Shown one piece after another: positions 24,103 to 37,000 of a stretch of 64,000 nt of DNA. The stretch is from Puccinia triticina (lineage: Eukaryota > Basidiomycota > Pucciniomycetes > Pucciniales > Pucciniaceae): the NCBI RefSeq assembly GCF_026914185.1, contig NC_070574.1:2604501-2668500 (forward strand). Direction: 5' to 3'. Every line of letters begins with the position of its first letter. Within the stretch, counting starts at the first letter, position 1. The translations under genes and the position numbers were made by a program. A model generated the notes under the pieces. The model did no database searches. It was not told where the DNA came from and was given only the letters and a program-made list of their open reading frames with translations.

Positions 24103-27100
24103 GATTGTCGTCCTCCCAGGCAGTGCCTTGCATTAAAGATCATCAATTCCGCCAACCACTCCTTTCTTCGCGCACCACTCACAGACCCTACAGGGGGGAA
24201 GTGCTGCGCGAAAAAAGGAGTTGTCGACGTAATTAATGATTTTTAATGATATTTATAATTATTTCACACTGGGTTGTGCTGTGTAGCCAGCTGACATCTT
24301 TGGCCTGAGATACTTGGAGGCATACAAAAAGGGTACGCAGAGGGGTGCTAAGGTCCATAGACAGGCGGTCCAACTGGGATAAGGGTCCGAGCAGCTGAAC
24401 AAAAACCTAGTGAGAGGGTGGTTAAAGATTCTCCAGGGGATTCCTTTCCCCCACTACTGCTCTTGTTTTTGCTCCCAGATTTGTGCAGTCTCCCTTTTTC
24501 TCATTCCAGAATCCAGTACAGCCTTCTTGAAGAAGAAAAGATTTTTTATTCAAATTTATGAAGGATCAATTTAGAAGGAATGCAATTCAAAGGATAGAAT
24601 TCCTTTGTTTAGAAGATACACTAAGTGAGATGTCTTGATTTATCTTTTCTTTATTTCACGCAAGAGCTCAGACTCTCATTAGAAAATTCTTCCCCTGAGA
24701 TTTGGGTGTTTGCGCTCAAACTATTTGTTGGAGACCCAAACCCTCCCTTGCAAGAGGATTATTCCAGGTGAGTAGTACTATTGTACACTCACTGTATCAA
24801 AATGAATATTCATATTCATTTTGTGTAAAATTTGTGACAGGTACTCTGCACAAACCAGATCACAAGAAGCTATGTGCTCATGTGAATTGACATGAAAATC
24901 TAATCAAATTCAATCATCAGTCTAGAGAAAGAAAAGAAATTTTGGCAATTTGCTCTGTACACAAAACTATGCAAGTTGAGTTGCCAAAATTCATGGCAAG
25001 TCTTCATGTAATTAAAACAGGCCACATGCATGAAAATTGGTAACTCAACATGTATGTGTTTTTTGTGCAGAGCAGCTTGCCAAAATGCATGCAATTGGTT
25101 GCTTGCACTCAACTTTGAAAGATCCTTAGAACATCTCCACCGCGGGCCCTATATGGCTTGAAATTAATAGGGACCCAAAAAAAGATATAGAAGCCACACA
25201 GATTCTCTTTCTCCACCCCACAGGCTATATCACTGCAGAAGGGGTTGCATTGGTTGCAACCCCCTGCGGTGAGGCCAACCAGGGGCAGCTGATATAATAT
25301 TGGTCTGGGAGACCAATCTTATATTGGTGGGGCCCACTGTTGCATTACAACAAAGGGAAAATGTATTGGTAGGCCCCACCAATATCTTATTGATCTGGGA
25401 GACGGATCTTACATCAGCCGCCCCAGCCAACCTTATTGTGGGGTTTTGCCCCTGGCAGTGTATTGAGTGGTGAAAGTTTTCTGATTGAGGTTGGGGTGTG
25501 TGTGAAACTTTGCAAAACCTTCCAACGTGGGTAGGCTTTGCATGGGATAGGGAAAAATTGAAAAGGGCTAGGGCAAGAGATGTCAATCAGAACCTGGGTA
25601 CCCTCCATGTGTGCGGGTACCACCTGCTTTTTTTTTGCTAAAAATGGACACTAGTATCCATACTTGGCACCTGTGGCCGCGGTACCCGGGTCTTTTTGGC
25701 GAGTACCAGCAGTACTTTTAGTTGTTTTTTGTAGGTATGTACCAACTCATCAAGGCCCAAGAGGGATCCCTCTCAGAGAGCAGGTACATACACTAGCTCC
25801 CAGAGATGGATTACTCTTGGCAGCCACAAGCAGGTATACATCATCCCTCTCAGCAAGCAGGTACAGCCAAACTCAAAAAGCTTGCAGTCAGGTAGGCCCA
25901 AATTTTGCACCTCTGATTTCAGCCTCAAAGCCTGTACAGCCCCTGTTACACTGTATGACAGGATTCATACAGTAGAATTAATTTCCTAGCCAAATTAGCT
26001 GGGAATTGTAAGTGAAAAGCTGAATTGCTCTGCTGATTTGAGATTTTTGAGTTGCTGAAAAATTCCAAATGTGAACCCCACTAGTAATACAATCAGAGGA
26101 AAATTGCTACTTTCTTTTTTTTTAACTTGGGGGCCTCAAGGATTGCACCATCCAAATCATGGTGCAATTTTACACCCAATTGGACCCTTTGCCGCATGCC
26201 CCTGCCCTTCCCTGTTGCCAACATGGCACCTTCATTGATCCATAAACCAACAGATTACTCACTGTAAGCACAATTCAGCTAGGCAGATCCTGCTTTGAAT
26301 AAGTTGCAATGAAACAGAAGCTGAAATTTTAATTTTGATCCAGTACAATCTGATTGGGATTCTCAGACTTGATCTTGAAAAATGGCAGAAGCTCACCTCA
26401 GAAATTTTTGCCAATCCACACAAAGCAACTCCATGAGTGCACAAAAAGCAAATTCTATCTACTTCCCAAATTCCAATTACCCTTGCCAAAGCATGACATC
26501 CCTATCCAAAATCAAATCAGAAGGGGGATCACAAATTTCAAACTTTGACTGTATGTACACACTAAACAGATCATATACCAACCTCCCTACTAATCAAAAA
26601 ATACTCCATTGTCATCAGCAACAACTCATAACATGATGAAAATCATTTGCAGACAATTGAATACTAGATCCTCAATGTTATACCCAATCAGTGGCTCCAT
26701 TCCGCTCCATTATCTTGGTTTGGTTTTCTTTGGCTTGTCTTCTCAAACTGTTACCTTGAATTTCTAAATAAATTCAAGAGTCATGTGGGAATGAAAATGA
26801 CAGCAACATGAAAAAATTAAAACAGATAAAGAGAGATTTTCAGCCTCAAGGGTGCTGAGGTACACCACTGGGTCACTCAAGTGTTGTCCTAATGTTTTTT
26901 GGCAATGTTTTTCCACCAAAAATTTTTGGAGTGAGATTGCACGCCTAGGTGAATGGTATCTTTCTCATAAATTGAGAAAGATGCTGGGATCTCTGCAATC
27001 AGCTGCGGAATCTGGTAATGAAGGCAAACCATTTTCCGCAGTCAGAATCAGTGCCGCGGGATTGTAAAACTGAAATCATATTTTGATGCAAACAGATCCA

Positions 27101-27465
27101 ATCCATGTGAGCAGCAAGATTAGGCTCAAGAAAAATCCTGGCTCTTGATCTCTATCCAAAAGAATTACTACTAGCGCCAAAGGTAAGCGGTTTATTTAGA
27201 ACTCAAGGATAGATGACCAGATAGTTGATAATGTGCTATTCACATAAATTCTAGACACAGTCAAATAAGAGCAGACTAAACATGCCAAGTCCACTCAAAG
27301 AGTTGGACATACCGGTAATAGTGTTTGCGTTCAGAATAGGCAAAGTGAAACAGAAGGCTGAAGCACAAGCAAAGTTGAACTGCTGTAGATATTGTTGCAA
27401 TACTTCTTCACCATTTAACTGTTGCTAAGCAAAACAGGATATAAAAAGGCAAAGGCCTTTTTCAG
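24103..27465. other. Gene-free, repeat-like DNA
   Basis: No gene is supported. Besides the inverted repeat listed separately at 25262-25436, there is a GGTACC-rich patch at about 25598-25700 that resembles the MITE at 3737-4027. An AACATCTCCACCG string near 25132 resembles the end of the 31772-42179 element. Confidence 0.45.
25262..25436. repeat. Inverted repeat with GGTCTGGGAGACC-type core
   Basis: The sequence from about 25262 (ATTGGTCTGGGAGACCAATCTTATATTGGTGGGGCC) returns inverted at 25375-25436 (GGCCCCACCAATATCTTATTGATCTGGGAGAC). Arms are about 70 bp with mismatches and a spacer of about 35 bp, so a MITE or MITE remnant is likely. Confidence 0.5.
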
Positions 27466-28295
27466 CCTTAGAGTCAACACAGCTGACCTAAAAGCTGCCT
27501 TTTCTACCTTTTTACATATGAATTAATTCATATCTTTTTCATCTTAAGAGATAACTTTGTTTTGAATTCATATTCTGTCTCCCCATGCAATTTTAACCCT
27601 AGTTACAACTTACCACTTCTTTGTAACTCTACTCCTTCCCTGAGTTCTTGATTTATGGCACGCATGCGCAGTTGTGACGTGGCAGCGCTACCAGGCGCGC
27701 CAACCACTTGTACATATGTAATTATGTAAGAAAACTCTGAAAATTTTCAAAGTCAGGATCCCCCACTGCCTGAGGAGGGTCTACAGACTTCAGCACACCA
27801 GAACCATACCCCAGAGACACCCAGGATCACTAACCAGAGGCCACTTCACTCCCAGTATCACCACAGGATATTGACAGTAAGTACCCTCTTCTACTGACCT
27901 TGTTTATCTCAGAGGAAACTCTGTTGCTCTTGACTGCTCTCTCCCTGCTTCTGTTTCGCTCTTCTGCTACAAAAGATCCACAGGTTATCTCTTGTTAAGA
28001 CCTTTAAAACCAGAGCAGAGTAGTCAACCTACTTCTGAATCCCACCACCGTTTCCTTGGTGTGAGTGGAGACTGTTGCATCTCTAGCACAGTTGGCAGCC
28101 TACTTTTCCAGGTAGAGCTTGGCCCATATTAAATCATAATTCAAACAGATCAAGTTTCTCTCTTCTCAGTTTCTCTCTTCTATTTCTATTCTCTCCACTG
28201 CTTGTATTTCTTTATCCCAAGGAATTCAATCAGTGTCCCCCTTTTTCTTGTGTCCTACTGTCACATAAGAGACTCAGGCTCACAGCCTTATCTGA
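27466..28295 (+). repeat. LTR-like direct repeat, copy 1 (diverged)
   Basis: This block matches 30287-31254 along most of its length with many substitutions and small indels. Landmarks common to both include GCCTTAGAGTCA-CACAGCTGACC, GACGTG-CAGCGCTACCAGGCGCGCC, AGGATATTGACAGTAAGTA, CCCCCTTTTTCTTGTGTCCT and AGACTCAGGCTCACA. The pair probably are LTRs of an old element. Confidence 0.6.
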
Positions 28296-30286
28296 GTAAG
28301 AAATTCTATCATTTATAGCAGAGAGATGAGAGCAAAGACTTAAGCTAAACTTATCTCATTCAAACAGATCATCTCAATCCAAAGAACCAACTGTGTTTCT
28401 TTTCTTTCTTACGTTTAGATTTCAATCTTCATTTCATCAGTAGAGAGTGGCAATGTTTCTGCTCTTAGGTAAAGAGATTTCATTGTTACATCTTTAAAAT
28501 ATCTTTGTAACTGCAGAATTATAATTACTAAAAGACTAACAAGAAATAATAATTATCTTAGTCCTGTGAATTCTTTCATTTGGCTGGGTGGCAAACATGG
28601 GAATCTTGTTTTCATTTCTTCCTCAAAAAGGAACAATCAATGCATTGGCTTGTCCAATGAGTTTCTAACAATCATCAAACCATGTTGTAATTCCAACAAC
28701 AAAGTGGTACAGCCTGTTTTTGGGCACCCAAGCAAAAAATTTGGATGGATTCAAACATACAACTTCCTTCCAAGCACCATTGTTGCTGAACTGTTTAACC
28801 ATTAGATCAGGCCAAATTTACTGGGAGTGTCACAATTGGCAACAAATTAACCCAAATTTGGACCCACTCATCCAAATTCAACAAAAGCGGACACACAATG
28901 TTGGGGAAATCTTTTTACAACCTGTCTCAAACAAGACCTCAAGGCGCGGCAGCGTTCCGTGGAGCAAGGTGGATTGGTTTTTCCAACATTATCCAATCAA
29001 GGATTTGTTGGAAAAAAAACACCAATCAAGTTTTTTGACCATCTGGTGTAGTTCCTCCACACTCCATAAAGCTATTACAACCTAGTAACCAAGGTGATTG
29101 GCTAGAATTGTTTGGGATATGATCCCTAAGAAGAACTCTAGCTGCGCACGGACTTTGCTCCGCTTTGGTAAGAAAATACTCTATTTGCTTAGAGTATCTA
29201 GCTGTTGCGTTGCTAAGATTGTTTGATTTAGCTGACAAAGAGTATCACCAATATCTTCCTGACCTGGTAATAGGAAGCTGAGCTTCTATTCTGTTTGGCG
29301 TAACCTCTGCGCTCCTGTCAGGAAACTGGTTAAACTTTGCTTGAAATCCTTTTGCTCATCATATAGCTGAAGTTATGCCAACAACGGTGGGCCGCTACGC
29401 TACACTACGCTACAGGGCCACTTAGCGTTAGCGTAGCGGCAAAAAGCGCCCGCCCATTTCGAGTAGCGTTAGCGCGCTGTTAGCGCCACTACGCTGCGCT
29501 AATTTTCAGCGGCGCTAACAGCGCGCCAATTGTTTGTTAGGGTTAGCGCGCCACTACAGTCACTACGCTACAGCGCTTTTAGCGGAAAAAAATGCCTTTT
29601 TTTCAGCTAAAAGCACCATGGCGCACCGTAGCGCGCGCTCTTTTGCGCCCTGCATGTGTAGCGTTAGCGCAATTGCGCGCATCTGCGCTAACGCTACGCT
29701 AACAGCTAAATTAGCTGCGCACCCTTTGCGCGTAGCGTTAGCGCAGAGAAGGTGCAATTCGCTAATGCTACGCTAAAATTTAGCAGAATTCCGCTATGCT
29801 ACGCCACGCTAACGCTACGGTTAGCATAGCTGGCCCACTGTTGATACCAATAGCCAAACAAGTTGGACATTAGTCAACTTCCTTATTCTTTCACTATACT
29901 AATCATATTATCTTTTGAGTAGAAGTAAATTTCCTTTGACTATAGTTGCCCAACAAGTGTCATTACATGGTGTAACACCACAGGCTTCCCCAGAGTTCTT
30001 GAATTTCACCTGGCTGCAGTTGTACGGCTTTTGCTTGTGGTGATATGGACTACAGCACCAACAGGCAACAACAAATTCCTGAAACATGTGCAACATGAAT
30101 TGTTAGAGAATCTAAGACTACAGTGGGCTGTTGTGGTACCTGGAACAAACCTTGGTGGCCAGCAAGGTGTTTTTGGCTTTCAAGTTCTAGTGGAGCTGCC
30201 AAATGCAGGACTTCTGGATGCCCATGTACATATGTAAATGGCTTGGTTTAGAGGGACCCACTAAACCTTGCTTATCAATATTCACA
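28296..30286. other. Interior between the LTR-like repeats, non-coding
   Basis: About 2 kb with no gag, protease or polymerase sequence that I can recognise. It contains the GCGTTAGC MITE at 29382-29843. If the flanking repeats are LTRs this would be a non-autonomous element. Confidence 0.45.
29382..29843. mobile_element. GCGTTAGCGTAGC-rich MITE
   Basis: The block starts CAACGGTGGGCCGCTACGC and ends, inverted, as CAACAGTGGGCCAGCTATGC, so it has terminal inverted repeats. Almost the entire 460-bp interior is made of permuted GCGTTAGC / GCTACGCTAAC words on both strands, giving many overlapping small palindromes. It is non-coding. No clear target duplication was found. Confidence 0.65.
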
Positions 30287-31254
30287 AGTGTCAGCCTTAG
30301 AGTCATCACAGCTGACCTAAAAGCTGCCTGTTCTACCTTTGTTACATATAAATTACTTTACATCTTTTTCATCTTAAGAGATAACCTTGTTTTGACTTCA
30401 TATTCTGTTTCCTCATGCAATTTTAACCCTAGTTACAACTTATCAATTCATTGTAACTATACTCCTTCCCTGAGTTATTGAGTTGTGGCGCGCTTGCGCA
30501 GTTGTGACGTGTCAGCGCTACCAGGCGCGCCAAACCACATGTACATATGTAAATTACATAAGCAAACTGTGAAAATTTTCGTAGTCAGGATCCCCCTTGC
30601 CTGAGGCGGATCTACAGACTTCAGCACACCAGAACCACCACCCAGATAACCCCAGGATCACCACCAAAGAGCCTACTATACTCCCAGTACACCTACCGTC
30701 ACAGGCGCCTAGGATATTGACAGTAAGTAACCTCTTTCACTGAACCTTGTTTATCTCAGAGGTACAACTCTGTGTCTTGCTTGATCTTCTCTTTCTGCTG
30801 GTTTTGCTTTCTTCTTGATCACAGGGCTGTCCCTCCAAATCTATAGGCCTTTGCCTCCATCTTGATCACAGGGCTGTCCCTTCTTATCATCAGGCCTTTG
30901 CCTCAAAATCTAGGTTCAGGGCTGTCCCTCAGGTTTCCCTTTAAGAACCTTGACTATCCAGAAGGAAGCTAAAAAATTGGGGCTGGATTGAACTCATCTA
31001 ATCCAGATACCCTCCTGAGAGGAAGCTGTAGCACTTCTTAGCACAGATTAGCAGCACTCTTCTGAAGAGTAGCATTGCCAGTGGACGTGCATTCCCACTA
31101 GAATAACCTAGTACTCCTCTTCTTTCTTATCCTGCTTGATTTCTTTCTCTCTTTCTCTCTTTCTCTTATAGTTGTATTTTCTTTATCCCAAGAAATCCAA
31201 CTATTGCCCCCCTTTTTCTTGTGTCCTGTTGTCACTATAGAGACTCAGGCTCAC
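30287..31254 (+). repeat. LTR-like direct repeat, copy 2
   Basis: It begins TGTCAGCCTTAGAGTC at 30287 and ends AGACTCAGGCTCACA at 31254, giving TG...CA ends. A CAGGGCTGTCCCT block in the middle (about 30820-30930) is repeated three times and is missing from copy 1. Confidence 0.6.
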
Positions 31255-31771
31255 AACAAGCCAGTAAATTGTCTTTCCTCCAGATCAAGCATTTGAGCCC
31301 ACGGGAAGGCCTCCAATGCCGCGCGACCAAAACTGCCCTTGGCTGCTCCTTTTGGCAGTTTTGGCTGCCTTTTGGCAGTTTTGTTTGTTTTTTGGCAGTT
31401 CTGGCTGCTTTTTGGCCCCGCTCTAGCATTGTCCACGCCAAAAGGCGAAAGTGGGCCTCGCCAGGGGGCTTGTCGGGTATTTCAGAGCCCCTCAGATGAA
31501 CTTATACCTGTTTGATTGCGCCCTCCAACTTCCGCAGCACTCTGACTGCCCTGTAGCCCCCCTCCCCGGTTTCCCCCGCTGTGATCACCATCTTTGCTAC
31601 CCCCAATCCAATCAACCTCTCTTCTGATCACCATTGGTTCGGGAATTGGATCACCCAGACTATGTCAACCCACCAGCAGCCAGCCAGACAGCTCAGCCAC
31701 CTCAACGGTCAACCCAGCACAGCCAGCCTACCACAACCACCCCTGCACAGTGCACACCAGCAGCAGCCTCA
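31255..31771. other. Gene-free stretch with TTTTGGCAG repeats
   Basis: A short degenerate repeat (TTTTGGCAGTTTTGGCTGCC) spans about 31350-31420. From 31580 to 31770 there are overlapping open frames rich in S, P, Q and T codons, but no start, splice or motif evidence makes them a gene. Confidence 0.4.
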
Positions 31772-32989
31772 GAGCATCTCCAATGGTCCCTGGATTGCGC
31801 AGACCCTGGGTTGGGGCCCTGGACCACATGTAACGGGGTATCCCAGGCTTTTTCCACAGTGGACTTGCCAGAAATCAAGACCCAACAAGAGGCTGGACCA
31901 ACTTGTTGTCGGCAATACCACAACTTGCCCATCGAGCCTGACAGCTCTGTTTATGAAGCTTAGGGCAAAAACCCGTCAAAATAAGGGTTTTGGGCCCTAG
32001 CACTATAACTGTGCTGATATAAACACTGGTAATTTAAATTACCAAGCTTGTTACATGGCAAATATGGCCACTACAAGGGTTTTTACACTCTGTAACAGAG
32101 GAGGAATTAATTATGTAAGTAATAATATGTAATTATTAATTACAGGGAATTAATTTGGTGTAAAAGTAGGAGGTAAGCGCTCAAAATGATTGGCCGCTTG
32201 ACAGAGGCAGTGGTCTTACGGCAACTACTTATAAGGATAAAGCTTTAAATATGCTAATAAGGGATTTTTGATGATTTAAAGGGTTTAATCCAGTGGATTT
32301 TACGTGCTTGGGATGGTTTATAAGGAAAAGTGGCTACAAATGTAGCAGAGGAGAATATTCACGGCAAACTTACAGTTTATGGGCGGTGAATGGTCTGGGG
32401 GATCTTTTCCTGAGGGCCAAATAGGCCTCTATTCATAGAGGGGACTTCAGTGGGCGTAAACACTGAGTCCTTTTCTCTCTATGGGAGTATCCAGGGGTGT
32501 AGCCGTGAAAAGGGCTTGGCTATGGGTAATTTAATTTTATTGTAATAGACTAATTTCCCTGACTCTGTCACATGACATGTTTATAACCAATTGTCATGTG
32601 AAAGAGCTTCAGTAGAAGTCTACATAATACTTTCACGGGGTATTTTTACACGAGTAATATTGCTCATTAATGTACAACAGCTTAATTTTATGTACATTGT
32701 TTGTTTTACTAAATTTATGTATGTAATACTATTTTTGGGCGATTTCTGGGGCCAATTATTATTTATACAATTAGTACATGAAGGAATAGGAATAAGGGGG
32801 TACTTTAAGTGGGTGAACTCCCTTAATTTATGATGAGGAATTTGATTCTGCAATAATAATTTAATAATTATTATTATTTACTAAGTTATTGCAGTCTTTT
32901 GGATACTTGATGTATCTCTAAGGCTGACAGAGCCACACAGACACATGACCAGCTCCTGATCATCCTTACGATTCTCAAACACCCGCCGG

Positions 32990-33799
32990 TATGGAGCTTC
33001 GTCCGGTGCTAGGCCGGCGACAGCGCTGGGAGGGGAATGGTGCCTGGTGGCTGCCCTCGCGGATCGGTCCGGTAAGATGAGTCGAATGGGATTTGAGGTG
33101 ATAGCTGGGAAAGTGGTTTTGAGTCGTTTCGTCGAGGGTTAGACTCTCGACGGCGGTTTGTTTTGCTGGGGGATTCTGTTGAGGGATTCTCGGGTTTCTC
33201 AATGGGACTCTCGATTCTTTTTGATGGCGGATCAGAATGCCATGCCGCTCCCCTCCTCCAAGTTCTGCGAACTTGGACTCGGGGAGACAACATGTCACAT
33301 ACATTTCATCATATCCTTGCGCGCCACGCGCGCATACACAACAAATCACAGAGACAGAACAGAAACAAAGCCAGCAAAAACTCAAAAGAGGGAAGAAAAG
33401 AAAAGAAACCAGACGCCAAACAATGAAGTAATGAAGAACAAGCACCAAAGAAAGCAGAGAGCCAGAGCGGAAGGAGGAGAAGAAGACACAGAAGCCAGAA
33501 AGAAAAGGGGGAAAGAAGGGAAGGAATCAAGAGCAAACAAATAAACCCACAGTACAAACTGTGTTAGGACCAAGAATCTAAAAGAGGAGTCTTGAGAGAG
33601 GAAGGGAAGCAGAAGAGAAGAAAAAAAAAAGAAAAAAAAAGGGAAGGGGGGGGACGACAGAATAGGAAAGGAGCCTAGAAGTGAGGGGCTGGATTCTTGA
33701 TGGTTGAGTCTTGAGATTCTTGAGGCTGGGAATCTTGGGGACTGATGCCCGTGAGCGCGGAAACTGAAAATAAATTTGACTACCGGGTTATTCACCACA
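32990..33799 (-). repeat. 3' LTR of the gypsy element, 810 bp
   Basis: Nearly identical to 40581-41390. On the minus strand it begins TGTGGTGAATAACCC at 33799 and ends GAAGCTCCATA at 32990. Both share a long CT/GA-rich stretch and A/G-rich runs near 33600-33660. Confidence 0.92.
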
Positions 33800-33898
33800 T
33801 CCCACCACCACTTACAGTCTGTCCCTAGACTGTGCGGTATCCGCCGAAGATCCTGTCGAAACAAGCTAAAAAAAAGAAAGAAACAAAGGGGGACCCGC

Positions 33899-34012
33899 GG
33901 GTGGCTCACGAGAGTGGCGAATGTAGAGCTTGCAACAAATTTCGGTAGTAGATACCCAAGGTGCATACCGAGGAGGGGGAACTTACTTCTGGTCTCCAAT
34001 GCCCCCGCGAGG
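33899..34012 (-). repeat. Gypsy internal module, copy 4 (end of pol)
   Basis: Sense strand: GGAGACCAGAAGTAAGT followed by a TATGCACC block and a GTGAGCC block. The pol frame ends within it (GDQK-stop). Related copies: 37167-37280, 37607-37715, 40168-40273. Confidence 0.7.
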
Positions 34013-37000
34013 AAAATATTCCTTGACCTGGTCCGCGGCGAACCGGCGTTTGAGTTCCGTGCCGTCTAGCTCAGCAAGAACATAGGAGCCACCTTGAACC
34101 TGCGTGACGACCCGATAGGGCCCGTTCCACTTGTGGGCAAAGAGCTGGCCCCATTGAACCTCCAGTGATTGGTTGTAGGCGAGAACTAGAGTGCCGGGCG
34201 CTAGAGAGTCCCGCAATCGATCCTCCTTCCTGTTCTCCCAGTACCAAATCGACTCAGCGCGCGACCGCATCATCCTCTCGTGGGCCGTTTGGCGGGACTC
34301 CTCGCTGCGCTCCAACTGTTGAGCACGCGACACTAGCAAATCCGAAGTATCCCGGACGCCTTCCCAGTCAACGCCCAAGAACGACTCAATATCCAGATCA
34401 ATCGGCAGAGCTGCCCGTTGCCCGAAAAGTAGCTCATACGGGGAGTACCCAGTCGTGCGCTTGGTGGATATACGGTCGGCGAAAAGAACTAGCGGTAAGA
34501 ACTTCCGACAGTGCTTTCCCGACTCGCCCGCTAACTTGACAAGAGCTGCCTTAAGGGGGGCGTGGCCACGCTCGATCATGCCCTGAGCTTCTGGGTAGTA
34601 AGGCGTTGACACCCTATGCTGACCAGGCAAACCCCGGAGCATCTCGGCGAGCGCCCCTCCAAATTCCGAGCCGCCGTCCGTTGAGTATGACCCCGCAAGC
34701 CTGTACCTCATTGTCCAGTATTCGTGCAAAAATGCCGCAACCGCCTCCGACGTGATATTGTTGAGGAACTTAGCTTTGACCCAACCGGAAAAATCATCGC
34801 GAGCGACAATTAGGTACTTGGCCCCACTCGCTTTGACATGCACTACATCCATCGATATTCTCCCAAAGATTGTGCTTTCGCCCGTTGGGTACCGAACTTC
34901 TTGCGGGCGCCGCAGGTCTCTTTTCTGGCAGGGCTCGCAACTCCGACACCAGAACTGGACGGACTTCTTCAACGAGGGCCACCAAAAACGATCCGCAACA
35001 CGGCGATAGGTTTCCGCGGTACCGCGGTGACCCAAATCTTCATGCATGCGGGTGAGGATCTCTTCCTGTTTGCCGGGAGCTGTGACAACAATTCTCGGGA
35101 GGGGGCTGCCTCTCTTCATGAGGCGCCCCGCCTGCACAAAGAACCCTGACGCCTTCCTTCTCAAAGCCTGAAACGCCGCTGAGTCCACGCCTTCGGGCCG
35201 TACCATCGTCGTAAGATAATCTTCCAAGTGACGCCAAAATCCCTTCTGGAATCCGGTGTATTCTGATACCCCGCTAGCCGAGAACGAGGCTAATGGTCTA
35301 ATGAGAGGAGCCTCCTCGTCAAAATCTGACAATGGTGGGTCTGATTCGTCGTCTCCTTGAGGTCTTCGGGACAGACCGTCGGGCATGGTAAATGTCTTTC
35401 CCGGACGGTGAGTAATGTCGAACGAGAACAGATGAATGAATGCGACCCATCGGGTCATCGGTGCGTTAGGCAAGCTAGGGGCATTTATCATTTGCACAAG
35501 TGATTGCGCGTCAACGAGAAGCTCAAAGCGCTGCCCCCACAGAACAGTCTGTAGTTTCTTGAGGATCCGAGCGACGCCGCAGAGCTCGAGCTTGGGCTGG
35601 GAATACCGGGATTCGACGTCGGAGAACAGTAAAGATTCGTATAGCGCCGGCCTGTCGAAACCGCGGGCATCCTCTTGAGTAAGAACCGCCCCAACAGCGT
35701 GGTAGCTCGAGTCGACGGCCAATTTGAGCTTTCCCGCCTCCGGCCCGTAGATCACCTTCGCCAGCACGATGTCTTTCCCAACCAGCGTCTTCAGCCGCTG
35801 AAACGCAGTCTCGCAATCCTCGGTCCAGTTAAATGGAACATCCTTGCGAGTCAGTCGCCGCAGCGGAACGCAAATCTGTGAAAGAGACGGAACAAATATC
35901 CGCACGTACACCACCACTCCAAGAAATCCGCGGACTTCGGTCGCGTCTGTGGGTGTTGGCCAACTTAAAATCTTGTTGATCTTGGTTTTAGCCATCCGCC
36001 GGCCCTCCTTGCAAACCACATGACCGACGATCTCCAAAGCCGGGACACACGCTGCCAGTTTAGATGCTGACACCGTCAAACCGGCTTCCTCAATTCGAAA
36101 GAGGACTCGCTCCAAAATCTCGGCGTATTCCCATACGAATCTCCGCACGCCAGCATGCCAAAACAACACTTCGTTGTCGTAGTCCGAAACCGGGCCCTTA
36201 ATGCCCCCATCGTCAATGAAAACACCCGCATGGTCCGGAATTTCCTCCTGCAGGACCCACATCATCTGCGCCTGATAGACGGCGACAGAATTAGTGGCGC
36301 CCTACGGGAGGCGGGTCAACTGAAAACGCCCTAGGGGAGTGTCAAAAGTGGTCAGGGGCCGAGAGATGGGATCTAAAGCCCGTTCGTCGTAACCGCCGAG
36401 AATGTCGCCTAGCCCATAGCAGGCGCGGCCCGAAAACGATTCGACGAATTCCTCAGTAGCTGGGGGAACGCCAGCATCCTTGACTGTAACCCGATTCAAC
36501 GGCTGGAGATCGTGGACGATCCGGAGCTTCCCATTGCTCTTCAACACACAAAAAACTGGAGACGAATACGAGGAGGTCGACTGCTCGTAAAGACCGTTCT
36601 GCACCCGTTCTTGGAGAATCCTGGTATATTCGTCTAGCTTGGCGGCGGGTATCGGGATCTTCTTCTTTTGCCACGGTTCATGCTCAACAACCGGGATGAT
36701 GTAGGGCATCCCGTACGACTCTTTCAGTAGACCCCGCTCGGATTTGTCGAAGGCGATGGACTGGTTTCGCTCGGATAGAACATTCTTGATCAGGTTGAGC
36801 TCGTTGGGCCAAAGCCAACCCTCCGGCCCGAAATTCACTACCTGAAGGCGCTCTTCAGTGACGCGCCCTTGGGGGATAAAAGGGCCGGCCAAGGATCGCG
36901 GAAGAGGGCGATAGGGATCCCGGGACAGAGGTGGCCGTCGAAGGGGAGGGTTGAGATCTTGAGGCATCGGCTGATTGATCGGCTTGACTTTCCGTGAAAC

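Noticed and set aside
31581..32000. 139-codon Gln/Ser/Pro-rich plus-strand frame
   Set aside because: Overlaps two other open frames and crosses the start of the GAGCATCTCC element; no other evidence.
33382..33999. Long Phe/Ser/Leu-rich minus-strand frame in the LTR (also at 40973-41398)
   Set aside because: Caused by the GA-rich LTR strand; low complexity, no motif, repeated in both LTRs.
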